64,000 nucleotides of DNA. It comes from Oreohelix idahoensis. Its lineage: Eukaryota; Mollusca; Gastropoda; Stylommatophora; Oreohelicidae. The DNA is taken from the NCBI GenBank assembly GCA_024509875.1, contig JAMPIV010012265.1, positions 62,001-126,000 of the forward strand, read 5' to 3'. Position 1 is the first letter of the stretch; every line of letters begins with the position of its first letter. The notes beneath the pieces were generated by a model that made no database searches, had not been told where the DNA came from, and saw only the letters and a list, made by a program, of their open reading frames with translations. This document shows positions 10,206-23,960 of the stretch, one piece after another. The position numbers were made by a program, and so were the translations under genes.

Positions 10206-10750
10206 GTTAGTCACCTTGTACGACGTGTTAGTCACCTTGTACGACATGTTAGTCACCTTGTATGACATGTTAGTCACCTTGTATGACATGTTAGTCACCT
10301 TGTATGACATGTTAGTCACCTTGTATGACATGTTAGTCACCTTGCATGACATGTTAGTCACGTTGTACGACATGTTAGTCACCTTGTACGACATGTTAGT
10401 CACCTTGTACGACATGTTAGTCACCTTGTATGACATGTTAGTCACCTTGTACAACATGTTAGTCACCTTTTACTACATGTTAGTCACCTTGTACAAAATG
10501 TTAGTCACCTTGTATGACATCTTAGTCACCTTGTATGACATGTTAGTCACCTTGCATGACATGTTAGTCACCTTGTATGACATGTTAGTCACCTTGTACG
10601 ACATGTTAGTCACCTTGTACGACATGTTAGTCACCTTGTACGACATGTTAGTCACCTTGTATGACATGTTAGTCACCTTGTACAACATGTTAGTCACCTT
10701 GTACGACATGTTAGTCACCTTGTACAAAATGTTAGTCACCTTGTACCACG
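10206..10750. repeat. 21-bp tandem repeat, about 26 units
   Basis: Unit 'gttagtcaccttgtatgaca' plus t, with c/t variation at the 'tac/tat' position. Because 21 is a multiple of 3, one frame is open throughout (heptapeptide MLVTLYD repeated on plus; a similar open frame on minus). I read this as a by-product of the repeat, not a gene. It starts only 85 bp after the 28-bp array. Confidence 0.95.
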
Positions 10751-10759
10751 TGCCGGAGG

Positions 10760-11020
10760 GAGAAGTAGTCATATTCTGTTTCTGTGTCTTCAGAGACCCC
10801 CAGGGAAGTACCCAGGGGCTTGATAATTAATATCCCCAGTATATCTGTAGTGTAGTTACCTGGGGTGGGGGGTCTGTGAGGAGACAAACAAAGAATAGAA
10901 CAAGTGGTCCCTCAAGCATGTCCTTAGAGGCCACTAATATGCGCTTGTGCATGAGGCTGGTAAATTCATTGAGTTAAAAAAGATTCTACAAAAACCGCTA
11001 CTGCAAAAGCAAATGAATTC
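10760..11020 (+). repeat. Dispersed repeat family G, copy 3, running into the 67-bp satellite
   Basis: Contains 'ggggtctgtgaggagacaaa', 'gcatgtccttagaggc', 'tgcatgaggctgg' and 'aaccgctactgcaaaagca' in family order. The place where other copies have '(c)catgctccataaggagc' is here occupied by the first satellite units (ggtggcaccataaggaac). The satellite therefore continues the element without a break. Confidence 0.7.
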
Positions 11021-14000
11021 TCTGACACAGGTTTCCTGTAAGGGGTGGCACCATAAGGAACAACAAAGAGAGAAGAAGACAGGTATATATCTGACAGGTT
11101 TCCTGTAAGGGATGGCACCATAAGGAACAAAAAAGAGAGAAGAAGACAGGTATATATCTGACAGGTTTCCTGTAAGGGGTGGCACCATAAGGAACAACAA
11201 AGAGAGAAGAAGACAGGCATATATCTGACAGGTTTCCTGTAAGGGATGGCACCATAAGGAACAACACAGACAGAAGAAGACAGGTATATATCTGACAGGT
11301 TTCCTGTAAGGGGTGGCACCATAAGGAACAACACAGACAGAAGAAGACAGGTATATATCTGACAGGTTTCCTGTAAGGGGTGGCACCATAAGGAACAAAA
11401 AAGAGAGAAGAAGACAGGTATATATCTGACAGGTTTCCTGTAAGGGATGGCACCATAAGGAACAACAAAGAGAGAAGAAGACAGGCATATATCTGACAGG
11501 TTTCCTGTAAGGGGTGGCACCATAAGGAACAACACAGACAGAAGAAGACAGGTATATATCTGACAGGTTTCCTGTAAGGGGTGGCACCATAAGGAACAAC
11601 ACAGACAGAAGAAGACAGGTATATATCTGACAGGTTTCCTGTAAGGGGTGGCACCATAAGGAACAACACAGACAGAAGAAGACAGGTATATATCTGACAG
11701 GTTTCCTGTAAGGGGTGGCACCATAAGGAACAACACAGACAGAAGAAGACAGGTATATATCTGACAGGTTTCCTGTAAGGGGTGGCACCATAAGGAACAA
11801 CAAAGAGAGAAGAAGACAGGTATATATCTGACAGGTTTCCTGTAAGGGGTGGCACCATAAGGAACAACAAAGAGAGAAGAAGACAGGTATATATCTGACA
11901 GGTTTCCTGTAAGGGGTGGCACCATAAGGAACAACAAAGAGAGAAGAAGACAGGTATATATCTGACAGGTTTCCTGTAAGGGGTGGCACCATAAGGAACA
12001 ACAAAGAGAGAAGAAGACAGGTATATATCTGACAGGTTTCCTGTAAGGGGTGGCACCATAAGGAACAACAAAGAGAGAAGAAGACAGGTATATATCTGAC
12101 AGGTTTCCTGTAAGGGGTGGCACCATAAGGAACAACACAGACAGAAGAAGACAGGTATATATCTGACAGGGTTCCTGTAAGGGGTGGCACCATAAGGAAC
12201 AACACAGACAGAAGAAGACAGGTATATATCTGACAGGGTTCCTGTAAGGGGTGGCACCATAAGGAACAACAAAGAGAGAAGAAGACAGGTATATATCTGA
12301 CAGGTTTCCTGTAAGGGGTGGCACCATAAGGAACAACAAAGAGAGAAGAAGACAGGTATATATCTGACAGGTTTCCTGTAAGGGGTGGCACCATAAGGAA
12401 CAACACAGAGAGAAGAAGACAGGTATATATCTGACAGGTTTCCTGTAAGGGGTGGCACCATAAGGAACAACACAGACAGAAGAAGACAGGTATATATCTG
12501 ACAGGTTTCCTGTAAGGGGTGGCACCATAAGGAACAACACAGACAGAAGAAGACAGGTATATATCTGACAGGTTTCCTGTAAGGGGTGGCACCATAAGGA
12601 ACAACACAGACAGAAGAAGACAGGTATATATCTGACAGGTTTCCTGTAAGGGGTGGCACCATAAGGAACAACAAAGAGAGAAGAAGACAGGTATATATCT
12701 GACAGGTTTCCTGTAAGGGGTGGCACCATAAGGAACAACACAGACAGAAGAAGACAGGTATATATATATCTGACAGGTTTCCTGTAAGGGGTGGCACCAT
12801 AAGGAACAACACAGACAGAAGAAGACAGGTATATATCTGACAGGTTTCCTGTAAGGGGTGGCACCATAAGGAACAACAAAGAGAGAAGAAGACAGGTATA
12901 TATCTGACAGGTTTCCTGTAAGGGGTGGCACCATAAGGAACAACAAAGAGAGAAGAAGACAGGTATATATCTGACAGGTTTCCTGTAAGGGGTGGCACCA
13001 TAAGGAACAACACAGACAGAAGAAGACAGGTATATATCTGACAGGTTTCCTGTAAGGGGTGGCACCATAAGGAACAACACAGACAGAAGAAGACAGGTAT
13101 ATATCTGACAGGTTTCCTGTAAGGGGATGCACCATAAGGAACAACACAGACAGAAGAAGACAGGTATATATCTGACAGGTTTCCTGTAAGGGATGGCACC
13201 ATAAGGAACAACAAAGAGAGAAGAAGACAGGTATATATCTGACAGGTTTCCTGTAAGGGATGGCACCATAAGGAACAACAAAGAGAGAAGAAGACAGGTA
13301 TATATCTGACAGGTTTCCTGTAAGGGATGGCACCATAAGGAACAACAAAGAGAGAAGAAGACAGGTATATATCTGACAGGTTTCCTGTAAGGGATGGCAC
13401 CATAAGGAACAACAAAGAGAGAAGAAGACAGGTATATATCTGACAGGTTTTCTGTAAGGGATGGCACCATAAGGAACAACAAAGAGAGAAGAAGACAGGT
13501 ATATATCTGACAGGTTTCCTGTAAGGGATGGCACCATAAGGAACAACAAAGAGAGAAGAAGACAGGTATATATCTGACAGGTTTCCTGTAAGGGATGGCA
13601 CCATAAGGAACAACAAAGAGAGAAGAAGACAGGTATATATCTGACAGGTTTCCTGTAAGAGATGGCACCATAAGGAACAACAAAGAGAGAAGAAGACAGG
13701 TATATATCTGACAGGTTTCCTGTAAGGGATGGCACCATAAGGAACAACAAAGAGAGAAGAAGACTGGTATATATCTGACAGGTTTCCTGTAAGGGATGGC
13801 ACCATAAGGAACAACAAAGAGAGAAGAAGACAGGTATATATCTGACAGGTTTCCTGTAAGGGGTGGCACCATAAGGAACAACAAAGAGACAAGAAGACAG
13901 GTATATATCTGACAGGTTTCCTGTAAGGGATGGCACCATAAGGAACAACAAAGAGAGAAGAAGACAGGTATATATCTGACAGGTTTCCTGTAAGGGATGG

Positions 14001-17000
14001 CACCATAAGGAACAACAAAGAGAGAAGAAGACAGGTATATATCTGACAGGTTTCCTGTAAGGGATGGCACCATAAGGAACAACAAAGAGAGAAGAAGACA
14101 GGTATATATCTGACAGGTTTCCTGTAAGGGATGGCACCATAAGGAACAACAAAGAGAGAAGAAGACAGGTATTTATCTGACAGGTTTCCTGTAAGGGATG
14201 GCACCATAAGGAACAACAAAGAGAGAAGAAAACAGGTATTTATCTGACAGGTTTCCTGTAAGGGATGGCACCATAAGGAACAACAAAGAGAGAAGAAGAC
14301 AGGTATATATCTGACAGGTTTCCTGTAAGGGATGGCACCATAAGGAACAACAAAGAGAGAAGAAGACAGGTATATATCTGACAGGTTTCCTGTAAGGGAT
14401 GGCACCATAAGGAACAACAAAGAGAGAAGAAAACAGGTATATATCTGACAGGTTTCCTGTAAGAGATGGCACCATAAGGAACAACAAAGAGAGAAGAAGA
14501 CAGGTATATATCTGACAGGTTTCCTGTAAGAGATGGCACCATAAGGAACAACAAAGAGAGAAGAAGACAGGTATATATCTGACAGGTTTCCTGTAAGAGA
14601 TGGCACCATAAGGAACAACAAAGAGAGAAGAAGACAGGCATATATCTGACAGGTTTCCTGTAAGAGATGGCACCATAAGGAACAACAAAGAGAGAAGAAG
14701 ACAGGTATATATCTGACAGGTTTCCTGTAAGAGATGGCACCATAAGGAACAACAAAGAGAGAAGAAGACAGGTATATATCTGACAGGTTTCCTGTAAGAG
14801 ATGGCACGATAAGGAACAACAAAGAGAGAAGAAGACAGGTATATATCTGACAGGTTTCCTGTAAGAGATGGCACGATAAGGAACAACAAAGAGAGAAGAA
14901 GACAGGTATATATCTGACAGGTTTCCTGTAAGGGATGGCACCATAAGGAACAACAAAGAGAGAAGAAGACAGGTATATATCTGACAGGTTTCCTGTAAGG
15001 ATGGCACCATAAGGAACAACAAAGAGAGAAGAAGACAGGTATATATCTGACAGGTTTCCTGTAAGGGATGGCACCATAAGGAACAACAAAGAGAGAAGAA
15101 GACAGGTATATATCTGACAGGTTTCCTGTAAGGGATGGCACCATAAGGAACAACAAAGAGAGAAGAAGACAGGTATATATCTGACAGGTTTCCTGTAAGA
15201 GATGGCACCATAAGGAACAACAAAGAGAGAAGAAGACAGGTATATATCTGACAGGTTTCCTGTAAGGGATGGCACCATAAGGAACAACAAAGAGAGAAGA
15301 AGACAGGTATATATCTGACAGGTTTCCTGTAAGGGATGGCACCATAAGGAACAACAAAGAGAGAAGAAGACAGGTATATATCTGACAGGTTTCCTGTAAG
15401 AGATGGCACCATAAGGAACAACAAAGAGAGAAGAAGACAGGTATATATCTGACAGGTTTCCTGTAAGAGATGGCACGATAAGGAACAACAAAGAGAGAAG
15501 AAGACAGGTATATATCTGACAGGTTTCCTGTAAGAGATGGCACGATAAGGAACAACAAAGAGAGAAGAAGACAGGCATATATCTGACAGGTTTCCTGTAA
15601 GGGGTGGCACCATAAGGAACAACAAAGAGAGAAGAAGACAGGTATATATCTGACAGGTTTCCTGTAAGGGATGGCACCATAAGGAACAACAAAGAGAGAA
15701 GAAGACAGGTATATATCTGACAGGTTTCCTGTAAGGGATGGCACCATAAGGAACAACAAAGAGAGAAGAAGACAGGTATATATCTGACAGGTTTCCTGTA
15801 AGGGATGGCACCATAAGGAACAACAAAGAGAGAAGAAGACAGGTATATATCTGACAGGTTTCCTGTAAGGGATGGCACCATAAGGAACAACAAAGAGAGA
15901 AGAAGACAGGTATATATCTGACAGGTTTCCTGTAAGGGATGGCACCATAAGGAACAACAAAGAGAGAAGAAGACAGGTATATATCTGACAGGTTTCCTGT
16001 AAGGGATGGCACCATAAGGAACAACAAAGAGAGAAGAAGACAGGTATATATCTGACAGGTTTCCTGTAAGGGATGGCACCATAAGGAACAACAAAGAGAG
16101 AAGAAGACACAGGCATATATCTGACAGGTTTCCTGTAAGAGATGGCACCATAAGGAACAACAAAGAGAGAAGAAGACAGGTATATATCTGACAGGTTTCC
16201 TGTAAGGGATGGCACCATAAGGAACAACAAAGAGAGAAGAAGACAGGCATATATCTGACAGGTTTCCTGTAAGGGATGGCACCATAAGGAACAACAAAGA
16301 GAGAAGAAGACAGGTATATATCTGACAGGTTTCCTGTAAGGGATGGCACCATAAGGAACAACAAAGAGAGAAGAAGACAGGCATATATCTGACAGGTTTC
16401 CTGTAAGAGATGGCACCATAAGGAACAACAAAGAGAGAAGAAGACAGGTATATATCTGACAGGTTTCCTGTAAGGGATGGCACCATAAGGAACAACAAAG
16501 AGAGAAGAAGACAGGCATATATCTGACAGGTTTCCTGTAAGAGATGGCACCATAAGGAACAACAAAGAGAGAAGAAGACAGGTATATATCTGACAGGTTT
16601 CCTGTAAGGGATGGCACCATAAGGAACAACAAAGAGAGAAGAAGACAGGTATATATCTGACAGGTTTCCTGTAAGGGATGGCACCATAAGGAACAACAAA
16701 GAGAGAAGAAGACAGGTATATATCTGACAGGTTTCCTGTAAGGGATGGCACCATAAGGAACAACAAAGAGAGAAGAAGACAGGTATATATCTGACAGGTT
16801 TCCTGTAAGGGATGGCACCATAAGGAACAACAAAGAGAGAAGAAGACAGGTATATATCTGACAGGTTTCCTGTAAGGGATGGCACCATAAGGAACAACAA
16901 AGAGAGAAGAAGACAGGTATATATCTGACAGGTTTCCTGTAAGGATGGCACCATAAGGAACAACAAAGAGAGAAGAAGACAGGTATATATCTGACAGGTT

Positions 17001-20000
17001 TCCTGTAAGGGGTGGCACCATAAGGAACAACAAAGAGAGAAGAAGACAGGTATATATCTGACAGGTTTCCTGTAAGAGATGGCACCATAAGGAACAACAA
17101 AGAGAGAAGAAGACAGGTATATATCTGACAGGTTTCCTGTAAGGGATGGCACCATAAGGAACAACAAAGAGAGAAGAAGACAGGTATATATCTGACAGGT
17201 TTCCTGTAAGGGATGGCACCATAAGGAACAACAAAGAGAGAAGAAGACAGGTATATATCTGACAGGTTTCCTGTAAGGGATGGCACCATAAGGAACAACA
17301 AAGAGAGAAGAAGACAGGCATATATCTGACAGGTTTCCTGTAAGGGATGGCACCATAAGGAACAACAAAGAGAGAAGAAGACAGGTATATATCTGACAGG
17401 TTTCCTGTAAGGGTGGCACCATAAGGAACAACAAAGAGAGAAGAAGACAGGTATATATCTGACAGGTTTCCTGTAAGGGATGGCACCATAAGGAACAACA
17501 AAGAGAGAAGAAGACAGGTATATATCTGACAGGTTTCCTGTAAGGGATGGCACCATAAGGAACAACAAAGAGAGAAGAAGACAGGTATATATCTGACAGG
17601 TTTCCTGTAAGAGATGGCACCATAAGGAACAACAAAGGGCACCATAAGGAACAACAAAGAGAGAAGAAGACAGGCATATATCTGACAGGTTTCCTGTAAG
17701 GGATGGCACCATAAGGAACAACAAAGAGAGAAGAAGACAGGTATATATCTGACAGGTTTCCTGTAAGGGATGGCACCATAAGGAACAACAAAGAGAGAAG
17801 AAGACAGGCATATATCTGACAGGTTTCCTGTAAGAGATGGCACCATAAGGAACAACAAAGAGAGAAGAAGACAGGTATATATCTGACAGGTTTCCTGTAA
17901 GGGATGGCACCATAAGGAACAACAAAGAGAGAAGAAGACAGGTATATATCTGACAGGTTTCCTGTAAGGGATGGCACCATAAGGAACAACAAAGAGAGAA
18001 GACAGGTATAAAACTGACAGGTATATATCTGACAGGTTTCCTGTAAGGGATGGCACCATAAGGAACAACAAAGAGAGAAGAAGACAGGTATATATCTGAC
18101 AGGTTTCCTGTAAGGGATGGCACCATAAGGAACAACAAAGAGAGAAGAAGAAGACAGGTATATATCTGACAGGTTTCCTGTAAGGGGTGGCACCATAAGG
18201 AACAACAAAGAGAGAAGAAGACAGGTATATATCTGACAGGTTTCCTGTAAGGGATGGCACCATAGGAAAAACAAAGAGAGAAGAAGACAGGTATATATCT
18301 GACAGGTTTCCTGTAAGGGATGGCACCATAAGGAACAACAAAGAGAGAAGAAGACAGGTATATATCTGACAGGTTTCCTGTAAGGGATGGCACCATAAGG
18401 AACAACAAAGAGAGAAGAAGACAGGCATATATCTGACAGGTTTCCTGTAAGGGATGGCACCATAAGGAACAACAAAGAGAGAAGAAGACAGGTATATATC
18501 TGACAGGTTTCCTGTAAGGGATGGCACCATAAGGAACAACAAAGAGAGAAGAAGACAGGTATATATCTGACAGGTTTCCTGTAAGGGATGGCACCATAAG
18601 GAACAACAAAGAGAGAAGAAGACAGGTATATATCTGACAGGTTTCCTGTAAGGGAGGGCACCATAAGGAACAACAAAGAGAGAAGAAGACCGGCATATAT
18701 CTGACAGTTTTCCAGTAAGGGATGGCATCAGAAAAAACAAAAAAGAGAGAAGACAGGTATATATCTGACAGGTTTCCTGTAAGGGATGGCACCATAAGGA
18801 ACAACAAAGAGAGAAAAGACAGGTATATATCTGACAGGTTTCCTGTAAGGGATGGCACATAAGGAACAACAAAGAGAGAAGAAGACAGGTATATATCTGA
18901 CAGGTTTCCTGTATGGGATGGCACCATTAAGGAACAACAAAGAGAGAAGAAGACAGGTATAATATCTGACAGGTTCCTGTAAGGGATGGCACCATAAGGA
19001 ACAACAAAGAGAGAAGAAGACAGGTATATATCTGACAGGTTTCCTGTAAGGGATGCACCATAAGGAACAACAAAGAGAGAAGAAGACAGGTATATATCTG
19101 ACAGGTTTCCTGTAAGGGATGGCACCATAAGGAACAACAAAGAGAGAAGAAGACAGGTATATATCTGACAGGTTTCCTGTAAGGGATGGCACCATAAGGA
19201 ACAACAAAGAGAGAAGAAGACAGGTATATATCTGACAGGTTTCCTGTAAGGGATGGCACCATAAGGAACAACAAAGAGAGAAGAAGACAGGTATATATCT
19301 GACAGGTTTCCTGTAAGGGATGGCACCATAAGGAACAACAAAGAGAGAAGACAGGTATATATCTGAGAGGTTTCCTGTAAGGGATGGCACCATAAGGAAC
19401 AACAAAGAGAGAAGAAGACAGGTATATATCTGACAGGTTTCCTGTAAGGGATGGCACCATAAGGAACAACAAAGAGAGAAGAAGACAGGTATATATCTGA
19501 CAGGTTTCCTGTAAGGGATGGCACCATAAGGAACAACAAAGAGAGAAGACAGGTATATATCTGAGAGGTTTCCTGTAAGGGATGGCACCATAAGGAACAA
19601 CAAAGAGAGAAGAAGACAGGTATATATCTGTCTTCTTCTCTCTTTGTTGTTCCTTATGGTATATCTGACAGGTTTCCTGTAAGGGATGGCACCATAAGGA
19701 ACAACAAAAGAGAGAAAGACAGGTAATATATCTGAGAGGTTTCCTGTAAGGGGTGGCACCATAAGGAACAACAAAGAGAGAAGAAGACAGGTATATATCT
19801 GACAGGTTTCCTGTAAGGGATGGCACCATAAGGAACAACAAAGAGAGAAGACAGGTATATATCTGAGAGGTTTCCTGTAAGGGATGGCACCATAAGGAAC
19901 AACAAAGAGAGAAGACAGGTATATATCTGACAGGTTTCCTGTAAGGGGTGGCACCATAAGGAACAACAAAGAGAGAAGAAGACAGGTATATATCTGACAG

Positions 20001-23000
20001 GTTTCCTGTAAGGGATGGCACCATAAGGAACAACAAAGAGAGGATACAACTGAGAGGTTTCCTGTAAGAGTAGACCATACGGAACAACAAAGAGAGAAGA
20101 CAGGTATATATCTGACAGGTTTCCTGTAAGGGATGGCACCATAAGGAACAACAAAGAGAGAAGAAGACAGGTATATATCTGACAGGTTTCCTGTAAGGGA
20201 TGGCACCATAAGGAACAACAAAGAGAGAAGACAGGTATATATCTGACAGGTTTCCTGTAAGGGATGGCACCATAAGGAACAACAAAGAGAGAAGAAGACA
20301 GGTATATATCTGACAGGTTTCCTGTAAGGGATGGCACCATAAGGAACAACAAAGAGAGAAGAAGACAGGTATATATCTGACAGGTTTCCTGTAAGGGATG
20401 GCACCATAAGGAACAACAAAGAGAGAAGAAGACAGGTATATATCTGACAGGTTTCCTGTAAGGGATGGCACCATAAGGAACAACAAAGAGAGAAGACAGG
20501 TATATATCTGAGAGGTTTCCTGTAAGAGATGGCACCATAAGGAACAACAAAGAGAGAAGAAGACAGGTATATATCTGACAGGTTTCCTGTAAGGGATGGC
20601 ACCATAAGGAACAACAAAGAGAGAAGACAGGTATATATCTGACAGGTTTCCTGTAAGGGATGGCACCATAAGGAACAACAAAGAGAGAAGAAGACAGGTA
20701 TATATATCTGACAGGTTCCCTGTAAGGGATGGCACCATAAGGAACAACAAAGAGAGAAGAAGACAGGTATATATCTGACAGGTTTCCTGTAAGGGATGGC
20801 ACCATAAGGAACAACAAAGAGAGAAGAAGACAGGTATATATATCTGACAGGTTTCCTGTAAGGGATGGCACCATAAGGAACAACAAAGAGAGAAGAAGAC
20901 AAAGCATATATCTGACAGGTTTCCTGTAAGGGATGGCACCATAAGGAACAACAAAGAGAGAAGAAGACAGGTATATATCTGACAGGTTTCCTGTAAGGGA
21001 TGGCACCATAAGGAACAACAAAGAGAGAAGAAGACAGGTATATATCTGACAGGTTTCCTGTAAGGGATGGCACCATAAGGAACAACAAAGAGAGAAGAAG
21101 ACAGGTATATATCTGACAGGTTTCCTGTAAGAGATGGCACCCATAATGGCAGACAGGCATATATTCTGACAGTTTCCTGTAAGGGATGCAGCCATAAGAA
21201 CAACATAGAGAGAAGAAGACAGGCATATATCTGACAGGTTTCCTGTAAGGATGGCACCATAAGGAACAACAAAGAGAGAAGAAGACAGGCATATATCTGA
21301 CAGGTTTTCCTGTAAGGGATGGCACCATAAGGAACAACAAAGAAAGAAGAAGACAGCTATATACCTGACAGGTTCCCTGTAAGAGATGGCACCATAAGGA
21401 ACAACAAAGAGAGAAGAAGACAGGTATATATCTGACAGGTTTCCTGTAAGGGATGGCACCATAAGGAACAACAAAGAGAGAAGAAGACAGGTATATATCT
21501 GACAGGTTTCCTGTAAGGGATGGCACCATAAGGAACAACAAAGAGAGAAGAAGACAGGTATATATCTGACAGGTTTCCTGTAAGGGATGGCACCATAAGG
21601 AACAACAAAGATAGAAGAAGACAGGTATATATCTGACAGGTTTCCTGTAAGGGATGGCACCATAAGGAACAACAAAGATAGAAGAAGACAGGTATATATC
21701 TGACAGGTTTCCTGTAAGAGATGGCACCATAAGGAACAACAAAGAGAGAAGAAGACAGGCATATATCTGACAGGTTTCCTGTAAGGGATGGCACCATAAG
21801 GAACAACAAAGAGAGAAGAAGACAGGTATATATCTGACAGGTTTCCTGTAAGGGATGGCACCATAAGGAACAACAAAGAGAGAAGAAGACAGGCATATAT
21901 CTGACAGGTTTCCTGTAAGGGATGGCACCATAAGGAACAACAAAGAGAGAAGAAGACAGGTATATATCTGACAGGTTTCCTGTAAGGGATGGCACCATAA
22001 GGAACAACAAAGAGAGAAGAAGACAGGTATATAGCTGACAGGTTTCCTGTAAGGGGAGGCACCATAAGGAACAACAAAGATAGAAGAAGAATATCTGACA
22101 GGTTTCCTGTAAGAGATGGCACCATAAGGAACAACAAAGAGAGAAGAAGACAGGTATATATCTGACAGGTTTCCTGTAAGGGGTGGCACCATAAGGAACA
22201 ACAAAGAGAGAAGAAGACAGGTATATATCTGACAGGTTTCCTGTAAGGGATGGCACCATAAGGAACAACAAAGAGAGAAGAAGACAGGTATATATCTGAC
22301 AGGTTTCCTGTAAGGGATGGCACCATAAGGAACAACAAAGAGAGAAGAAGACAGGTATATATCTGACAGGTTTCCTGTAAGGGATGGCACCATAAGGAAC
22401 AACAAAGAGAGAAGAAGACAGGTATATATCTGACAGGTTTCCTGTAAGGGATGGCACCATAGGGATGGCACCATAAGGAACAACAAAGAGAGAAGAAGAC
22501 AGGTATATATCTGACAGGTTTCCTGTAAGGGATGGCACCATAAGGAACAACAAAGAGAGAAGAAGACAGGTATATATCTGACAGGGTTCCTGTAATGGGA
22601 TGGCACCATAAGGAACAACAAAAGAGAGAAGACAGGTATAGATCTGACAGGTTTCCTGTAAGGGATGGCACCATAAGGAACAACAAAGATAGAAGAAGAC
22701 AGGTATAGATCTGACAGGTTTCCTGTAAGGTGTTGCACCAGAAGGAACAACAAAGAGATAAGAAGACAGGTAAATATGTGACAGGTTTCCTGTAAGGGAT
22801 GGCACCATAAGGAACAACAAAGAGAGAAGAAGACAGGCATATATCTGACAGGTTTCCTGTAAGGGATGGCACCATAAGGAACAACAGAGAGAAGAAGACA
22901 GGTATATATCTGACAGGTTTCCTGTAAGGGATGGCACCATAAGGAACAACAAAGAGAGAAGAAGACAGGTATATATCTGACAGGTTTCCTGTAAGGGATG

Positions 23001-23587
23001 GCACCATAAGGAACAACAAAGAGAGAAGAAGACAGGCATATATCTGACAGGTTTCCTGTAAGGGATGGCACCATAAGGAACAACAAAGAGAGAAGAAGAC
23101 AGGTATATATCTGACAGGTTTCCTGTAAGGGATGGCACCATAAGGAACAACAAAGAGAGAAGAAAACAGGTATATATCTGACAGGTTTCCTGTAAGGGAT
23201 GGCACCATAAGGAACAACAAAGAGAGAAGAAGACAGGTATATATCTGACAGGTTTCCTGTAAGGGATGGCACCATAAGGAACAACAAAGAGAGAAGAAGA
23301 CAGGCATATATCTGACAGGTTTTCCTGTAAGGAGGGATGGCACCATAAGGAAAACAAAGAGAGAAGAAGACAGGTATATATATCTGACAGGTTTCCTGTA
23401 AGGGATGGCACCATAAGGAACAACAAAGAGAGAAGAAAACAGGTATATATCTGACAGGTTTCCTGTAAGGGATGGCACCATAAGGAACAACAAAGAGAGA
23501 AGAAGACAGGTATATATCTGACAGGTTTCCTGTAAGGGATGGCACCATAAGGAACAACAAAGAGAGAAGAAGACAGGTATATATCTG
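11021..23587. repeat. 67-bp megasatellite, about 187 units
   Basis: The unit starts 'gacaggtatatatctgacag', continues 'gtttcctgtaagggatggca' and 'ccataaggaacaacaaagag', and ends 'agaagaa'. Variants cluster. The left 2.2 kb favours 'ggggtggcacc' with 'acacagacag'. The middle is very uniform 'gggatggcacc' with 'aaagagag'. 14.46-15.6 kb has 'gagatggcac'. 19.3-20.6 kb has many 64-bp units lacking AAG, with 'ctgagagg'. The right side contains decayed islands (18.65-18.86, 21.13-21.38 and 22.57-22.79 kb). The minus strand of the unit has no stop codon, and 67 is not a multiple of 3, so all three minus frames stay open for thousands of codons. I treat these as repeat artefacts. Confidence 0.97.
19588..19659. 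repeat. Perfect 72-bp hairpin (inverted half-unit) inside the megasatellite
   Basis: 19588-19619 and 19628-19659 are exact reverse complements (32 bp each) around an 8-base loop, gtatatat. This is the only place in the array where the satellite runs backwards. It may be a template-switch event or an assembly or sequencing fold-back. Confidence 0.85.
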
Positions 23588-23599
23588 CACATCATTATT

Positions 23600-23880
23600 T
23601 TTGTTTGTCCTCATGAAGCATGGGACCACCAATACAGCTGGTTCCCCCCCCCCCCCCCTCCCCTATAGGAGACCTGCACATGCTTTTACAGCAGTGCTTT
23701 CTGTAGCAATCTGTTTTATGTGATGAGGCTGCCAGCCGCGTGTACATCATCATGTACAGCCTCATGTACAGCCTCATGTACAGCCTCATATTAATGACAT
23801 TGTACCACATGTGTGAGGCACCAGTAGAACTGCTCTGTCTTTATCTCATCAGAGACACCCGGCAACTTCTTAGGTCATTC
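23600..23880 (-). repeat. Dispersed repeat family G, copy 4, right flank of the megasatellite
   Basis: Read on minus it has 'ggcagcctcatcacataaaa', 'gcactgctgtaaaagcatgt', 'aaccagctgtattgg' and 'ccatgcttcatgagg', which is the order of family G. It is inverted relative to the copy at the left edge (10760-11020). Inside it, 'gtacagcctcat' is repeated three to four times at about 23755-23790. Confidence 0.62.
23644..23658. repeat. Poly-C run
   Basis: About 15 consecutive C bases inside the family G copy. Its length is unlikely to be accurate. Confidence 0.9.
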
Positions 23881-23905
23881 CTCATGCAAAACCAAAGAAC
23901 ATAAA

Positions 23906-23960
23906 CCCCCCCCCCCCCCCCCCCCCCCCCCAACCCCCCCCCCCCCCCCCCCCCCCCCCC
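23906..23960. repeat. Long poly-C tract split by AA
   Basis: 26 C, AA, then 27 C. It can form G-quadruplex (minus) or i-motif structures and is prone to sequencing error. Confidence 0.95.

Noticed and set aside
10108..10830. 240-codon open frame with heptapeptide repeats
   Set aside because: Produced by the 21-bp array; the opposite strand is equally open, and there is no upstream coding context.
10998..18872. Minus-strand open frame of 2624 codons, and similar frames of 1072-1788 codons
   Set aside because: They are translations of a stop-free 67-bp satellite in rotating frames, overlap each other in all three frames, and show no domain beyond the repeat itself.
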